DNA of 43,986 bases from Planctomycetaceae bacterium UBA6894 (GCA_002451275.1 DKBS01000165.1:13939-57924); one strand, 5' to 3'; shown: positions 15,155-23,588, numbered from the stretch's first letter. Notes: generated by a model not told the origin, from the letters alone. Translations and numbers: made by a program.

Positions 15155-17061
15155 TGAGTGGTCCGGTCAGGGTGCGGGAACCCGAAGCTCCCGTCGAAGA
15201 GTCCAAGGCCTCGCAAAAATTCCTCACGGTCATGTCGCTAGCCGGGGCCGGGCTGGCGCTGTTTGTCATGGGGCTGGTGTTGCCGTTCGCGCACGCCCCG
15301 TTTCGCGAGGTGTTCGGGGGCGGGCTGACAGAGTGGCGACGGCAACCCCTGCCGCTGGTCATCACCGGTAGCCTGTTGATTCTGGGCGTTGCGCTGCTAC
15401 TGGGGGCCAGCCTGATGGCCCGCGGCAGCGAGCACCAGGGCCCTGCCATGCGACGCCTCATGTACGGCGCCAACACCGTGGTGGCGGGCATGCTGCTGGT
15501 CGGCATCCTGCTGTTTGTGAACGTGTTCAGCAACCTGCGCCTGGGCCGGTTCGACCTGTTCAACCAGACCTTCGATCACACCGAAAGCGCGCTCTACACC
15601 CTGAGCCCGAAATCCACCGGTTTTCTCGAGGGATTGAACGAGCCGGTGGAGGTGTACCTGTTTGTGAACCCCTTCTCGGGCGCCAGCCAGTTTGTGCGCG
15701 CCGAGATGACGACCCTGATCGAAAACTGCCGGCGGGTGCAGCCCGGCCTGGTGCGGTTCAAATTGCTGGAAGTCCCCAGCGATCTGGAGGAATACGACCG
15801 GTTGGGCCAGAAATACCAGTTCCCCCGGGAGCTGGGCATGCTGATCGTTTACGGGGCCGAGGGGAAGCAGAACCACGAGTTTGTGAAGCTGTCCGACCTG
15901 TACCGTCAGGACCGCGGGCCGATGACGCAGCCGGGCCAGCCCGCCGCGCCGGCCACCCTGCAGTTTTTGGGCGAGGCGAAGCTTTTCGACACCCTGGTGT
16001 TTTTGTCGGAAAACAAATCCAAGGGCGTGATTTACCTCACCACCGGCAACGGGGAATACGAGAGCGCCGGGGGCGAGACAGCCGCCCAGGGCGGTTCGAT
16101 CGCCGAACTGGCCGCCGAGTTGAACAAAGCCAACTACCGGGTGGAAAAACTGCCGCTGGACGCCTCGATCAAGTCGGTTCCGGCGGACGCCGACATCGTT
16201 TTGATGGCCGGCCCGCGCCTGGATCCGCCCGCCGAGGCCATCACGGCCTTGGACCGCTACCTGCAGGGAGCCGATGGTGGGAAAAAAGGCAAGCTGGTGC
16301 TGCTGCTGGATGCGGCACGCGAGCGCCAAGGGGGGCGCCAGGTTTTCAGCCCGATGCCCCGCCTGAAGGGGCTTCTGGCCAAATTGCGGGTGGAGCTGGA
16401 GGATTCCATCCTTCTTTCCGCCCGGTTGAAGCCGCCGACAGACGCGGTGGGCATCCCCAATCCGCGGTCGGGCTCGCCGCTGGCCAAGGCGTTCATCTCC
16501 CAGGGGCAGCCCATCCCCTTCCCGATGCGCGAGGCCCGGCCTGTCAAGGCCCTGTCCTCACCGGCCGAGCCGGGCGGCGCCCCGCCCGCGCTGGAGGTGG
16601 AGCCGTTTCTGGTGGCGTATCCCCAGTTCGACACCCGCGCCGTGACCGATGCATCCGCCTCGTTCGAGGAACTGGTCAAAAGCGAGGGCTGGAAGGAGGG
16701 GAAAAATCCCGCCAAGCCGACCGGGCTCCTGTCGCTGGGAGTGACTTCCCAGGAAGGGGGCAAGCCCCGGGCGGTGGTCATCGGCAACGCGCGTTTCGTG
16801 ACCGACGATTTTATCCGCCGGGTGGGGGACACCGTCAGCCTGGAACTGGTGGCGAGCTGTTGCGGCTGGCTGCGCGAGCGCCCCGGCATCGGCAGCAAAC
16901 CGGTGGAATCCAACCAGAAGTTCGAGCGCAAGACCTACCAGTTGCGGACCCGGCGCGACACCCTCGAACTGGGCCGCATGCGCTGGCTGCCGCTGGGGCT
17001 GGCCATGGTCGCCATTTTCGGCCTGGGGGCCGGCATGTGGCTGGTTCGCCGCAACGCGTGA
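15154..17061 (+). CDS. GldG-like ABC auxiliary membrane protein
   Basis: This 635-residue protein has hydrophobic segments near residues 28-48, 66-88 and 103-125, a large extracytoplasmic region, and a C-terminal helix (LPLGLAMVAIFGLGAGMWLV) followed by RRNA. The pattern and motifs (TESALYTLSPKSTGFLEGL, the PVEVYLFVNP strand, VIYLTTGNGEYE and the AVVIGNARFVTDD segment) match the GldG / ABC-type auxiliary component family found beside GldA and GldF. In gliding bacteroidetes the homologues are linked to motility; elsewhere the role is unclear. It overlaps the 17-codon ORF by one base and is followed 56 bases later by the DUF4340-like gene. Confidence 0.87.
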   Translation: MSGPVRVREPEAPVEESKASQKFLTVMSLAGAGLALFVMGLVLPFAHAPFREVFGGGLTEWRRQPLPLVITGSLLILGVALLLGASLMARGSEHQGPAMRRLMYGANTVVAGMLLVGILLFVNVFSNLRLGRFDLFNQTFDHTESALYTLSPKSTGFLEGLNEPVEVYLFVNPFSGASQFVRAEMTTLIENCRRVQPGLVRFKLLEVPSDLEEYDRLGQKYQFPRELGMLIVYGAEGKQNHEFVKLSDLYRQDRGPMTQPGQPAAPATLQFLGEAKLFDTLVFLSENKSKGVIYLTTGNGEYESAGGETAAQGGSIAELAAELNKANYRVEKLPLDASIKSVPADADIVLMAGPRLDPPAEAITALDRYLQGADGGKKGKLVLLLDAARERQGGRQVFSPMPRLKGLLAKLRVELEDSILLSARLKPPTDAVGIPNPRSGSPLAKAFISQGQPIPFPMREARPVKALSSPAEPGGAPPALEVEPFLVAYPQFDTRAVTDASASFEELVKSEGWKEGKNPAKPTGLLSLGVTSQEGGKPRAVVIGNARFVTDDFIRRVGDTVSLELVASCCGWLRERPGIGSKPVESNQKFERKTYQLRTRRDTLELGRMRWLPLGLAMVAIFGLGAGMWLVRRNA

Positions 17062-17117
17062 CCGCTGGCGGGACCGGATGGTGAGTTTGAATCCTACTGA
17101 CGGGTTTTGGGTGCAGC

Positions 17118-19703
17118 ATGAACTACCGCACAACATTCATTTTGGGTGGTATTTTCCTGGCGCTGCTGCTGTTGCTGGCGGTGGCGATAACCATCGGCCC
17201 TGAAAACGGAGATCAGGGGCGGGCGCTTTTTCCGGAACTGCTGAAAGCCACCGGGGTGGATGTGAACCCGGGTGAGAATATCGTCGCGATCCGGCTGGAG
17301 CGTTCCAAACCCGAGAAGCAAACCCTGGTGCTGAAGCGTGAAGGCCAGGGGGGCAACTGGGTGTTTGAGGAACCATTCCGGGGGACTGCCGACGGCTTCG
17401 CGGTGAACAGCCTGGTGCGGGCGGTGCTGGAAGGCCGGCGCGAGGAGGACCGCGATGCGGGTGCCGTGGCCTCCCAAACCGGATTGGATGAGCCGGTGGC
17501 CACCGTCACATTGACCGGGAAAGATGGCAAGGACCACTCCCTGGTGTTGGGCAGGACGGTGCCGGGAGCCACTGGCAACATCGCCTTTGTGCGTACCAGC
17601 GGCCGGGGCAATACCTCGCAGGTTGTGATGGAACGGGACCTCGAACCCCTGTTCCGGCCGGTCGGTGCGTTGCGCGAGCGGGCGCTTCTGGGGTCGGAAA
17701 CCGACCTGGAGCAGTTCAAGCTTTCCACCGGTCCGGTGGGGGCCAAGCCGCCGGTCGCATTGCGCAAGGCCCAGGGCGTGTGGCGGTATGAGACCCCCTC
17801 CTTTGGTTTGGCGGAGCCCTCGGCGCTTCCGGGGGCTGGGACGCCGCAAACCGGGCCCGATGTGGGGGCGATGCTGCGGGCGATAGCCGCCTTGCGGGTG
17901 GAGCAGGTGGGCGAACGCGCCGGGGAGCGCAATGACTTCGTTGCCGACGGGGTGACAGACCTGGCCGCGCACGGTTTGGATGGATCCAAAAACCGGGTGC
18001 TGCGGGTGGAAGTGGAGCGCACGGCACCCGGCCGGGACCCCAGGGCGACGGACAAGGGGGAAGCGGCGGTGGGCAAGGTTGCCCTGCTGATCGCCCTGGA
18101 CAAGGCGGTGGAAAAAGCCGCTGAAAAATCTGGGGAAAAAGCGCGGGAAAACCCCGCGCAGAAACCTGCCGCGAATGCAGGCCCCTTCAAGGGGTATCCA
18201 GCCATGGTTGAAGGCAGCGGGAGCGTGGTCCTGGTGCCGTCGGGCCCGGTGACGGAATTGCTGCGCCTGCTGGAGGACCCGGCCCTGATTCGCGACCGGG
18301 CGGTGGCCCGCCTGACGGGCGATCCGGATTGGATCGAGATCCGGAACGGGCTGGGCCGGATGGACCTGGTGCGGACCGAATCCCAGGGTGGCTATCAGTT
18401 GTTCCGGCCCGGCATGGCGGAAGGCCAACCGGTGGAGGCGACCGCGGTGAGCGGTCTGCTTGAGTCCCTGAAGAACAGCCGCGGCCGTTTCGTGGAAGAC
18501 CAGCCTGACAAACGCAAGGAACTGGAACTGGACCGCCCGGCGGACAAACAGGTGGCGGTGCGCCTGTGGGTTGGCGGGGTGGAAAAGGCGGCCGTCCCGG
18601 GTGAAAAGAAGGCGGATAAAAAAGACGACAAAACCTCCGCCAAGCCGGCGCGGAAAGAGATCCCTGCCAGCGCGGAGGTCATCCTGGGGCGCAGGCAGGG
18701 GGAGGATGTCGCCCTGCTGCGGGTGTCGGGCAAGGATCAGGCGATCCTTCTGGCGCCGAAGTCGTTGCTGGACCTGGCGGAGCAGGGGCCTCTGGCCTAT
18801 CTCGACCGCAAGATGCCTTCCTACGCCGGCGAAGGCCTGGTGGGTGAGCCCGCGCTCGATCAGGTGATTGGGGTCACCCTTTCCCGGGGAGCCGAGACGC
18901 GCACCGTCAGCCGCAAGGACAAGAGCCAGCCGTGGACCTTCACGGCCCCGGCGGACCGCGCCGCCCTGCCGGTGGACACGCAGGCGATCCGTTCGCTTTT
19001 GGTCAACCTGGGAACGCTGCAGGCGAGAAAACTGGTGGCGGAAAAACCGACTGCCCCGGAGCTTGCCAGCCAGGGGCTGGAGCCTCCCGCTTTGCTGGTG
19101 ACCTTGGCCCTGGCCGGTCCGGAGGGAAAAGCCCTGACAAAAACCTTCGCGCTTGGCAAGGAGAGTGGGGATGGCGGGGTGTTCGCGCGGGCTAGTTGGG
19201 TGGATCGGGTGGTCACAGTCGATCTGTCGCTGCGCTCTATTCTGGAAGCGCCCTGGGAAAACCGGGCGCTGTTTGCCAGCCTGGACCCCGCGAAGGTGAC
19301 CCGGTTGAACCTGACCGGGTGGCAGGCGATCAACGGGGCGCCGGTGAGTCTGGTGGTGGAAAAGGACAAGGAAAAGTGGGTCGCCAGGGACCCGGGCAAC
19401 GATTTCCCGGTGGCGCAGGCCAAGGTGGACCAGTTGTTGGGCAGCCTGAAAGGGTTGCGTTTTGAGAAAGTGCTGGCTTACAGCGGTGGTGGAGACCCCG
19501 CTTTGGGACTGGATCCTGCCAAAAACGGCATGGCCATCGAATGGACCATGGAGGGGCAAAAGGATCCGGTCCGCCTGGTGCTGGGCAGGGGGGAAGGCGC
19601 CGGCCTTGCCGCCTCCGTGTCCACCCTGCCGGGCATGGCTTTCGTGGTTCCCAAGGCTCCCTTTGAAGAGGCGTTGCAGGGGCGGGGGAAATTTCGGCAG
19701 TAG
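17118..19703 (+). CDS. DUF4340-like membrane-anchored protein
   Basis: This 861-residue protein has one N-terminal membrane anchor (about 7-27, FILGGIFLALLLLLAVAITI) and a long extracytoplasmic part. Repeated modules of the kind 'W.F..P....AD...V..L...L' (GNWVFEEP..., PWTFTAPADRAALPVDTQ..., KWVARDPGNDFPVAQAKVD...) are typical of DUF4340. These proteins commonly accompany GldA/F/G-type ABC genes. A Lys/Glu/Ala-rich linker lies near 330-352 (EKAAEKSGEKARENPAQKP) and another Lys-rich one near 495-515. It is the last gene of the ABC cluster and ends before a hairpin terminator. The molecular role is unknown; a periplasmic partner of the ABC complex is the likely reading. Confidence 0.82.
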   Translation: MNYRTTFILGGIFLALLLLLAVAITIGPENGDQGRALFPELLKATGVDVNPGENIVAIRLERSKPEKQTLVLKREGQGGNWVFEEPFRGTADGFAVNSLVRAVLEGRREEDRDAGAVASQTGLDEPVATVTLTGKDGKDHSLVLGRTVPGATGNIAFVRTSGRGNTSQVVMERDLEPLFRPVGALRERALLGSETDLEQFKLSTGPVGAKPPVALRKAQGVWRYETPSFGLAEPSALPGAGTPQTGPDVGAMLRAIAALRVEQVGERAGERNDFVADGVTDLAAHGLDGSKNRVLRVEVERTAPGRDPRATDKGEAAVGKVALLIALDKAVEKAAEKSGEKARENPAQKPAANAGPFKGYPAMVEGSGSVVLVPSGPVTELLRLLEDPALIRDRAVARLTGDPDWIEIRNGLGRMDLVRTESQGGYQLFRPGMAEGQPVEATAVSGLLESLKNSRGRFVEDQPDKRKELELDRPADKQVAVRLWVGGVEKAAVPGEKKADKKDDKTSAKPARKEIPASAEVILGRRQGEDVALLRVSGKDQAILLAPKSLLDLAEQGPLAYLDRKMPSYAGEGLVGEPALDQVIGVTLSRGAETRTVSRKDKSQPWTFTAPADRAALPVDTQAIRSLLVNLGTLQARKLVAEKPTAPELASQGLEPPALLVTLALAGPEGKALTKTFALGKESGDGGVFARASWVDRVVTVDLSLRSILEAPWENRALFASLDPAKVTRLNLTGWQAINGAPVSLVVEKDKEKWVARDPGNDFPVAQAKVDQLLGSLKGLRFEKVLAYSGGGDPALGLDPAKNGMAIEWTMEGQKDPVRLVLGRGEGAGLAASVSTLPGMAFVVPKAPFEEALQGRGKFRQ

Positions 19704-19744
19704 ATTCCACCCCGGAGACCCGGAAAACCTTTTGGAACTCTGCC

Positions 19745-19790
19745 AAGCGGTGCACAATGCCATGCAGGCGTAGTGCACCGCTTCTTTTTT
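19745..19790 (+). terminator. Intrinsic terminator after the ABC cluster
   Basis: A perfect 11-bp stem (19745-19755 with 19773-19783) closes a 17-base loop and is followed by C and T6 (19785-19790). The next gene starts at 19810, only 20 bases later, so the element may act as an attenuator for that gene as well as a terminator. Confidence 0.85.
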
Positions 19791-19809
19791 GGGGCATTTC
19801 TTGCAGCCG

Positions 19810-20928
19810 ATGGTTCCGCCTCCCGTGCCACCCTTGCCCGCCAGCGACGCTGTTCGCCGCGCGGTGGAATCCTGTTTGGCAGACGGTTCCTGGGCCCGGT
19901 ACGACCCTGAACGAACTGAACGGGTGGAAAAGCGGTTGGGCGAATACCTGGGGGCATCGCATGCCCTGCTGGTGCAAAGTGGCACCTTGGCGGTGGAGTT
20001 GGCGCTAAATGCGGTGGGGGTGCAGCCAGGCGGTTTGGTTGCAATGCCGGCCTACGACTACCCTGGGAATTTCCTTTCGGTGCATGCCTTGGGGGCCAAG
20101 CCCCTTTTGGTGGATGTTCAACCGCAAAGCCCGCAAGTGAGTGCCGAGAGCCTGAAACAGGCCCTGTCCGGGGCCCAAAAGGCGGGCAACAGGGTCCAGG
20201 CGGTGTTGGTGAGCCACCTGTATGGCGGCATGGCTCCGGTAGAGGAGATAGGAGAAATATGCAGGGCTTACGGTGTGCCCTGGGTGGAAGATGCTTGCCA
20301 GTGTTTTGGTGCAACCTATGGCGGGAAAAAGCTGGGAACCTATTCGGATATCGGAGTATTTAGCTTTGGAGGCGGAAAGCCACTATCGGTAGGCAGGGGT
20401 GGCCTTCTGATATCGAATAGCGCATCCTTGCGTCAGCGCAGTTTGTTGAAGGTTTCCAGGGGAAGTTCATTGGCTGCCCCGAGTGTTCTGCAGTTGGCAG
20501 CGCTGGAAGCACAGCTGGAAAACCATGCTGCCGAGATGGCAAAACGAAACGAAAATGTGAGCAGATTGCGTGATTTTCTGGCGGAAAACCGCAATCTCCA
20601 GCTGAAGTTAGACCAACCCAGGCATCCAAACCGGTCGCAAAATCATCATTTCCCGATTTTTTACCGCATTCCGTTGGAAATCGGACCAAAAATAGACCGA
20701 AATGAGCTACTCCGCCGGGTTTGGGCTCAAGGAATTCCCTTGGGTGAAGGTTTTAGGGCCCTGCATTCAGGCCGATCCTCCAGCCGGTGGCAGGCATTTG
20801 GATCCCTGGAGCATGCGGAACGAATCGCCAGACGCTTTTTCCTGCTGGACCCGGGATGTTTTAGGGAATGGTCAATTGGGGAAGTTGGGGCAAGGTTGCA
20901 GGCTGCTAGCAGTGAAAAAACAGGGTAA
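19810..20928 (+). CDS. DegT/DnrJ/EryC1-type PLP aminotransferase
   Basis: These PLP enzymes aminate or dehydrate nucleotide sugars for surface polysaccharides or glycosides. The 372-residue protein has the N-terminal ALLVQSGTLAVELAL (PLP phosphate contact), Asp161 in VEDACQCFGATY and the Schiff-base Lys190 in FSFGGGKPLSVGRGG. The last motif is GRGG where most members have GEGG. The ATG at 19810 was chosen; TTG codons at 19789 and 19801 are in frame. No clear ribosome-binding site is seen and the upstream terminator leaves little room for a promoter. Its 3' half is visibly richer in A and T than neighbouring genes, which suggests relaxed selection or transfer. No other sugar-pathway gene is adjacent. 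Confidence 0.9.
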   Translation: MVPPPVPPLPASDAVRRAVESCLADGSWARYDPERTERVEKRLGEYLGASHALLVQSGTLAVELALNAVGVQPGGLVAMPAYDYPGNFLSVHALGAKPLLVDVQPQSPQVSAESLKQALSGAQKAGNRVQAVLVSHLYGGMAPVEEIGEICRAYGVPWVEDACQCFGATYGGKKLGTYSDIGVFSFGGGKPLSVGRGGLLISNSASLRQRSLLKVSRGSSLAAPSVLQLAALEAQLENHAAEMAKRNENVSRLRDFLAENRNLQLKLDQPRHPNRSQNHHFPIFYRIPLEIGPKIDRNELLRRVWAQGIPLGEGFRALHSGRSSSRWQAFGSLEHAERIARRFFLLDPGCFREWSIGEVGARLQAASSEKTG

Positions 20929-20955
20929 TCAGCGTGTAAGGATGATGAGTGTGCC

Positions 20956-20985
20956 TTGACAGGCCCGAAAGCAATCCGATAGGTT
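20956..20985 (+). promoter_or_regulatory. Candidate sigma-70 promoter of the ribosomal cluster
   Basis: A perfect -35 TTGACA (20956-20961) is followed after 18 bases by TAGGTT (20980-20985). Transcription would start near 20992 and leave a leader of about 130 bases before rpsJ. The -10 is only a partial match, so this is a moderate call. Confidence 0.45.
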
Positions 20986-21023
20986 TGCAACTTCCCGGTT
21001 GAATTGACGACCAGGCAATGAAC

Positions 21024-21057
21024 CGCCAGCGGCTCAGTCGCTGGTGTTATTTTGTTT
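21024..21057 (+). promoter_or_regulatory. Hairpin with T-rich tail in the S10 leader
   Basis: CCAGCG (21026-21031) pairs with CGCTGG (21039-21044), extended to 8 bp with one wobble, and a T-rich stretch follows (TTATTTTGTTT). It could end aminotransferase transcription or attenuate the ribosomal operon. Confidence 0.4.
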
Positions 21058-21124
21058 GGTTGTGTGATAGAATCGGGTGAGAATAACGGAATTATAAGTT
21101 TTCGGCGGGAATGAAGGCGGTTTC

Positions 21125-21454
21125 ATGAACGAGCGCATGCGGATTCGCATTCGGATGGAAGGCTACGACCACGAAATGCTGGATCGTACCGCCAAGGAGA
21201 TTGCGGAAACCGCCGAGCGGACCGAGGCGGATGTGCACGGCCCGATCCCTCTGCCCACCCGGGTGGAGCGGTATACGGTGCTGCGCAGCCCGCACATCGA
21301 CCGTAAATCACGCGAGCAATTTGAAATTCGCACGCACAAGCGTCTGATCGACATCCTTCGCCCCACTGGCAAGACGGTGGAAGCCCTGAACAAGGGCCTG
21401 AGCCTTCCAGCGGGCGTTGATATCAAGATTCGCGTGCTCACCGCCGGGGCTTAA
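21125..21454 (+). CDS. rpsJ: 30S ribosomal protein S10
   Basis: A component of the 30S head that also acts as the transcription-elongation factor NusE. The 109-residue protein has the family core RIRIRMEGYDHEMLD, GPIPLPTRVERYTVLRSPH and the loop KSREQFEIRTHKRLIDI. It is the first gene of the fused S10-spc-alpha cluster. L3 would normally follow but the next gene is L4, 153 bases on. A moderate GGAATGAAGG element precedes the ATG. Confidence 0.98.
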   Translation: MNERMRIRIRMEGYDHEMLDRTAKEIAETAERTEADVHGPIPLPTRVERYTVLRSPHIDRKSREQFEIRTHKRLIDILRPTGKTVEALNKGLSLPAGVDIKIRVLTAGA

Positions 21455-21474
21455 ACCCCAGTGGTGGGAATCAA

Positions 21475-21496
21475 GGGTCCGGTAAAAGCCGGACCC
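21475..21496 (+). promoter_or_regulatory. Hairpin between S10 and L4
   Basis: A perfect 8-bp stem, GGGTCCGG (21475-21482) with CCGGACCC (21489-21496), closes a TAAAAG loop. It is followed by TGTTCATTC, a poor T tract. It may partially terminate transcription after S10. A second 6-bp hairpin lies at 21542-21559 before L4. Confidence 0.5.
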
Positions 21497-21607
21497 TGTT
21501 CATTCCCGAGAAGTTAAGTTTGGGCCGAGGGTTCTCACCATCACCCTGAACGCAGGGTGTTGGAAAAGGGCCTGTCAAGCCTCATGAACCAGTGTTGGGG
21601 TGTGGCG

Positions 21608-22294
21608 ATGTTGAACCTGAAGGTGATGAGCACCGAAGGAAAGGAAGTCGGGACGGTCCAGGTGGACCCTGCCGAATTCGGTGGTTCCGTGAACCGCCAG
21701 CTCCTTCATGATGTGGTGCTGATGCAGTTGGCGAACAAGCGCGCCGGCACCCACTCGACCCTTCGCCGAGGCGAAGTGGCGGGCAGCACCAAGAAGATCT
21801 TCCGTCAGAAGGGCACCGGCCGTGCCCGCGCCGGCACCAAGCGCACCAACAAGCGCGTGGGTGGCGGTACCGCCAAGGGGCCGAAGCCCCGCGACTACGA
21901 GTACCACATGCCCAAGAAGGCCGTTCGCGCGGCGACCCGCATGGCGGTGCTGAGCAAGCTGCAGGACCAGGAAGCTGTCATCATTGACAAGCTGGACCTG
22001 AATGACGCGAAAACAAGCCGGATGAGCAAGATTCTTGGCGCGCTGAATCTGCGCGGAAAGAAGGACATCGTTGGCAAGGGATACGACAAGCGGATTGAGG
22101 GCGTGACCTGCCTGGTTGGCCTGGACAAGGCCAATGAGAAGGTGTGGCTTTCCTCCCGCAATATCCAGGGTGTTGCTGTGCTGCCCGTCAGCGAATTCAA
22201 CGCCCTGACCATTATGCGACAAAAGCGACTGGTCCTGACACGGGACGCCCTGGAGGCCCTGCGCAAGGGCGCCACGGCCACCGCCAGCGCCTGA
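21608..22294 (+). CDS. rplD: 50S ribosomal protein L4
   Basis: L4 lines the peptide exit tunnel and in some bacteria represses its own operon. The 228-residue protein has the conserved basic loop region RRGEVAGSTKKIFRQKGTGR followed by ARAGTKRTNKRVGGGTAKGP and the core PKPRDYEYHMPKKAVRAA. The ATG at 21608 follows GGGGTG; an in-frame ATG at 21584 would add eight residues. It follows S10 directly, without the usual L3 gene. Confidence 0.97.
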   Translation: MLNLKVMSTEGKEVGTVQVDPAEFGGSVNRQLLHDVVLMQLANKRAGTHSTLRRGEVAGSTKKIFRQKGTGRARAGTKRTNKRVGGGTAKGPKPRDYEYHMPKKAVRAATRMAVLSKLQDQEAVIIDKLDLNDAKTSRMSKILGALNLRGKKDIVGKGYDKRIEGVTCLVGLDKANEKVWLSSRNIQGVAVLPVSEFNALTIMRQKRLVLTRDALEALRKGATATASA

Positions 22295-22314
22295 CACGGA
22301 GGATACGCAGTACC

Positions 22315-22644
22315 ATGTCAACCAAGAAGCAGCCCGCTGCACTCCGCCCCTGCGGTCCCAACCTCGATCCCCACCAGGTGATCGTGGCGCCGCTGGTGAC
22401 CGAGAAGATGAACGCGATGGCCGAGACTGGCCGTACGTACGCCTTCCAAGTCAATCCCTGGGCCACCAAGCCAGAGATCAAGAAGGCGGCCGAGATCCTT
22501 TTCGGTGTGAATGTGAAACACGTGCGGACGATGAACTGCCGGGGCAAGACCCGGTCTTACAAGTTCCGCATGGGTCGCCTTGCCAACTGGAAAAAGGCAT
22601 ACGTGACCCTCGACGTGAACAGCAAGCCAATCGAACTGTTCTGA
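22315..22644 (+). CDS. rplW: 50S ribosomal protein L23
   Basis: L23 sits at the exit of the nascent-chain tunnel and docks trigger factor and SRP. The 109-residue protein shows VIVAPLVTEKM, YAFQVNPWATKPEIKKAAE and FGVNVKHVRTM. A 16-residue N-terminal extension precedes the core. CGGAGGA precedes the ATG. The upstream part of the open frame back to 22144 is the shadow of L4. Confidence 0.96.
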   Translation: MSTKKQPAALRPCGPNLDPHQVIVAPLVTEKMNAMAETGRTYAFQVNPWATKPEIKKAAEILFGVNVKHVRTMNCRGKTRSYKFRMGRLANWKKAYVTLDVNSKPIELF

Positions 22645-22674
22645 GCCGTTTGACGGCCAAGTAGGAGATTTGGG

Positions 22675-23529
22675 ATGGGTATTAGGCAATTCAAACCGGT
22701 GACGCCAGGCAGGCGGCAGATGTCGGTCAGCGACTTCTCCGAGTTGACTGACCGTCGTCGCAAACCCGAAAAGTCGCTGCTGCGTCCTCTGGTGAAGAGT
22801 GGCGGCCGCAACAACCAGGGTATCATCACCGTCCGCTTCCGTGGAGGTGGCCACAAGCGCCGCTATCGCCTGATTGACTTCAAGCGCATCCACGACGGCG
22901 TGCCCGCGACGGTGGTGGCAATCGAGTACGATCCCAACCGCTCCGCCCGCATCGCCCTGCTTCAGTACGACAACGGCACCAAGGCCTACATCCTCGCCCC
23001 CCAGGGCCTCAAGGCCGGTGACAAGGTGGAATCGGGTGACACCGCCGAACCCAAGCTGGGCAATTGCATGCCCCTGCGCAAGGTTCCCTTGGGCATGTCC
23101 GTCCACAACATTGAACTGCAGCCCGGTCGCGGTGGCCAGATGGCCCGCTCCGCTGGATGCTCCGCGGTTCTCACCGCCCGCGAAGGAAAATGGGCCCAGG
23201 TGACACTGCCCAGTGGTGAAATGCGCCGCGTGCCCAGCGACTGCCGTGCCACCATTGGTGTGCTGGGCAACGCTGACCACATGAACGTGAGCCTGGGCAA
23301 GGCTGGCCGCAAGCGTTGGTTGGGCCGCAAGCCCCACAACCGCGGTACCTCGATGAACCCGGTCAACCACCCGATGGGTGGTGGTGAAGGGCGCACAGCG
23401 GGTGGTCGTCACCCCTGCTCCCCGACAGGCGTGCTGGCAAAGGGCGGCAAGACCCGCAAAAAGCGGAAACCGGGCAACAAGGCGATCATTCGCCGCCGTC
23501 GTCCTGGTCCTCGCGGTTTGAGCAGCTAA
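22675..23529 (+). CDS. rplB: 50S ribosomal protein L2
   Basis: L2 is needed for subunit association and lies near the peptidyl-transferase centre. The 284-residue protein has GRNNQGIITVRFRGGGHKRR, IEYDPNRSARIALL and the C-terminal MNPVNHPMGGGEGR. In the last motif His232 (E. coli His229) is kept, but Asn231 replaces the usual Asp and Met234 replaces the second His. AGGAGA precedes the ATG. Length and flanking genes are as expected. Confidence 0.98.
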   Translation: MGIRQFKPVTPGRRQMSVSDFSELTDRRRKPEKSLLRPLVKSGGRNNQGIITVRFRGGGHKRRYRLIDFKRIHDGVPATVVAIEYDPNRSARIALLQYDNGTKAYILAPQGLKAGDKVESGDTAEPKLGNCMPLRKVPLGMSVHNIELQPGRGGQMARSAGCSAVLTAREGKWAQVTLPSGEMRRVPSDCRATIGVLGNADHMNVSLGKAGRKRWLGRKPHNRGTSMNPVNHPMGGGEGRTAGGRHPCSPTGVLAKGGKTRKKRKPGNKAIIRRRRPGPRGLSS

Positions 23530-23588
23530 TTGGCTTGAAGATTCCGGAACAGAGCAAGGCTTGGAGGGCGGCATAGGCCGCGGTGACT

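Noticed and set aside
13035..15563. 842-residue open frame on the minus strand across the ATPase and permease genes
   Set aside because: It is Gln/Arg/His-rich low-complexity translation covering two clear plus-strand genes.
17094..19985. 963-residue open frame on the minus strand opposite the DUF4340-like gene
   Set aside because: It is rich in His, Arg, Pro and Gly with no motif, and mirrors the plus-strand gene's codon bias; such antisense frames are common in high-GC DNA. The plus strand has a membrane anchor, family repeats and operon context.
21455..21607. Possible tRNA or small ORF in the S10-L4 gap
   Set aside because: No cloverleaf or CCA-type end is seen, and the reading frames are short and lack L3 similarity.
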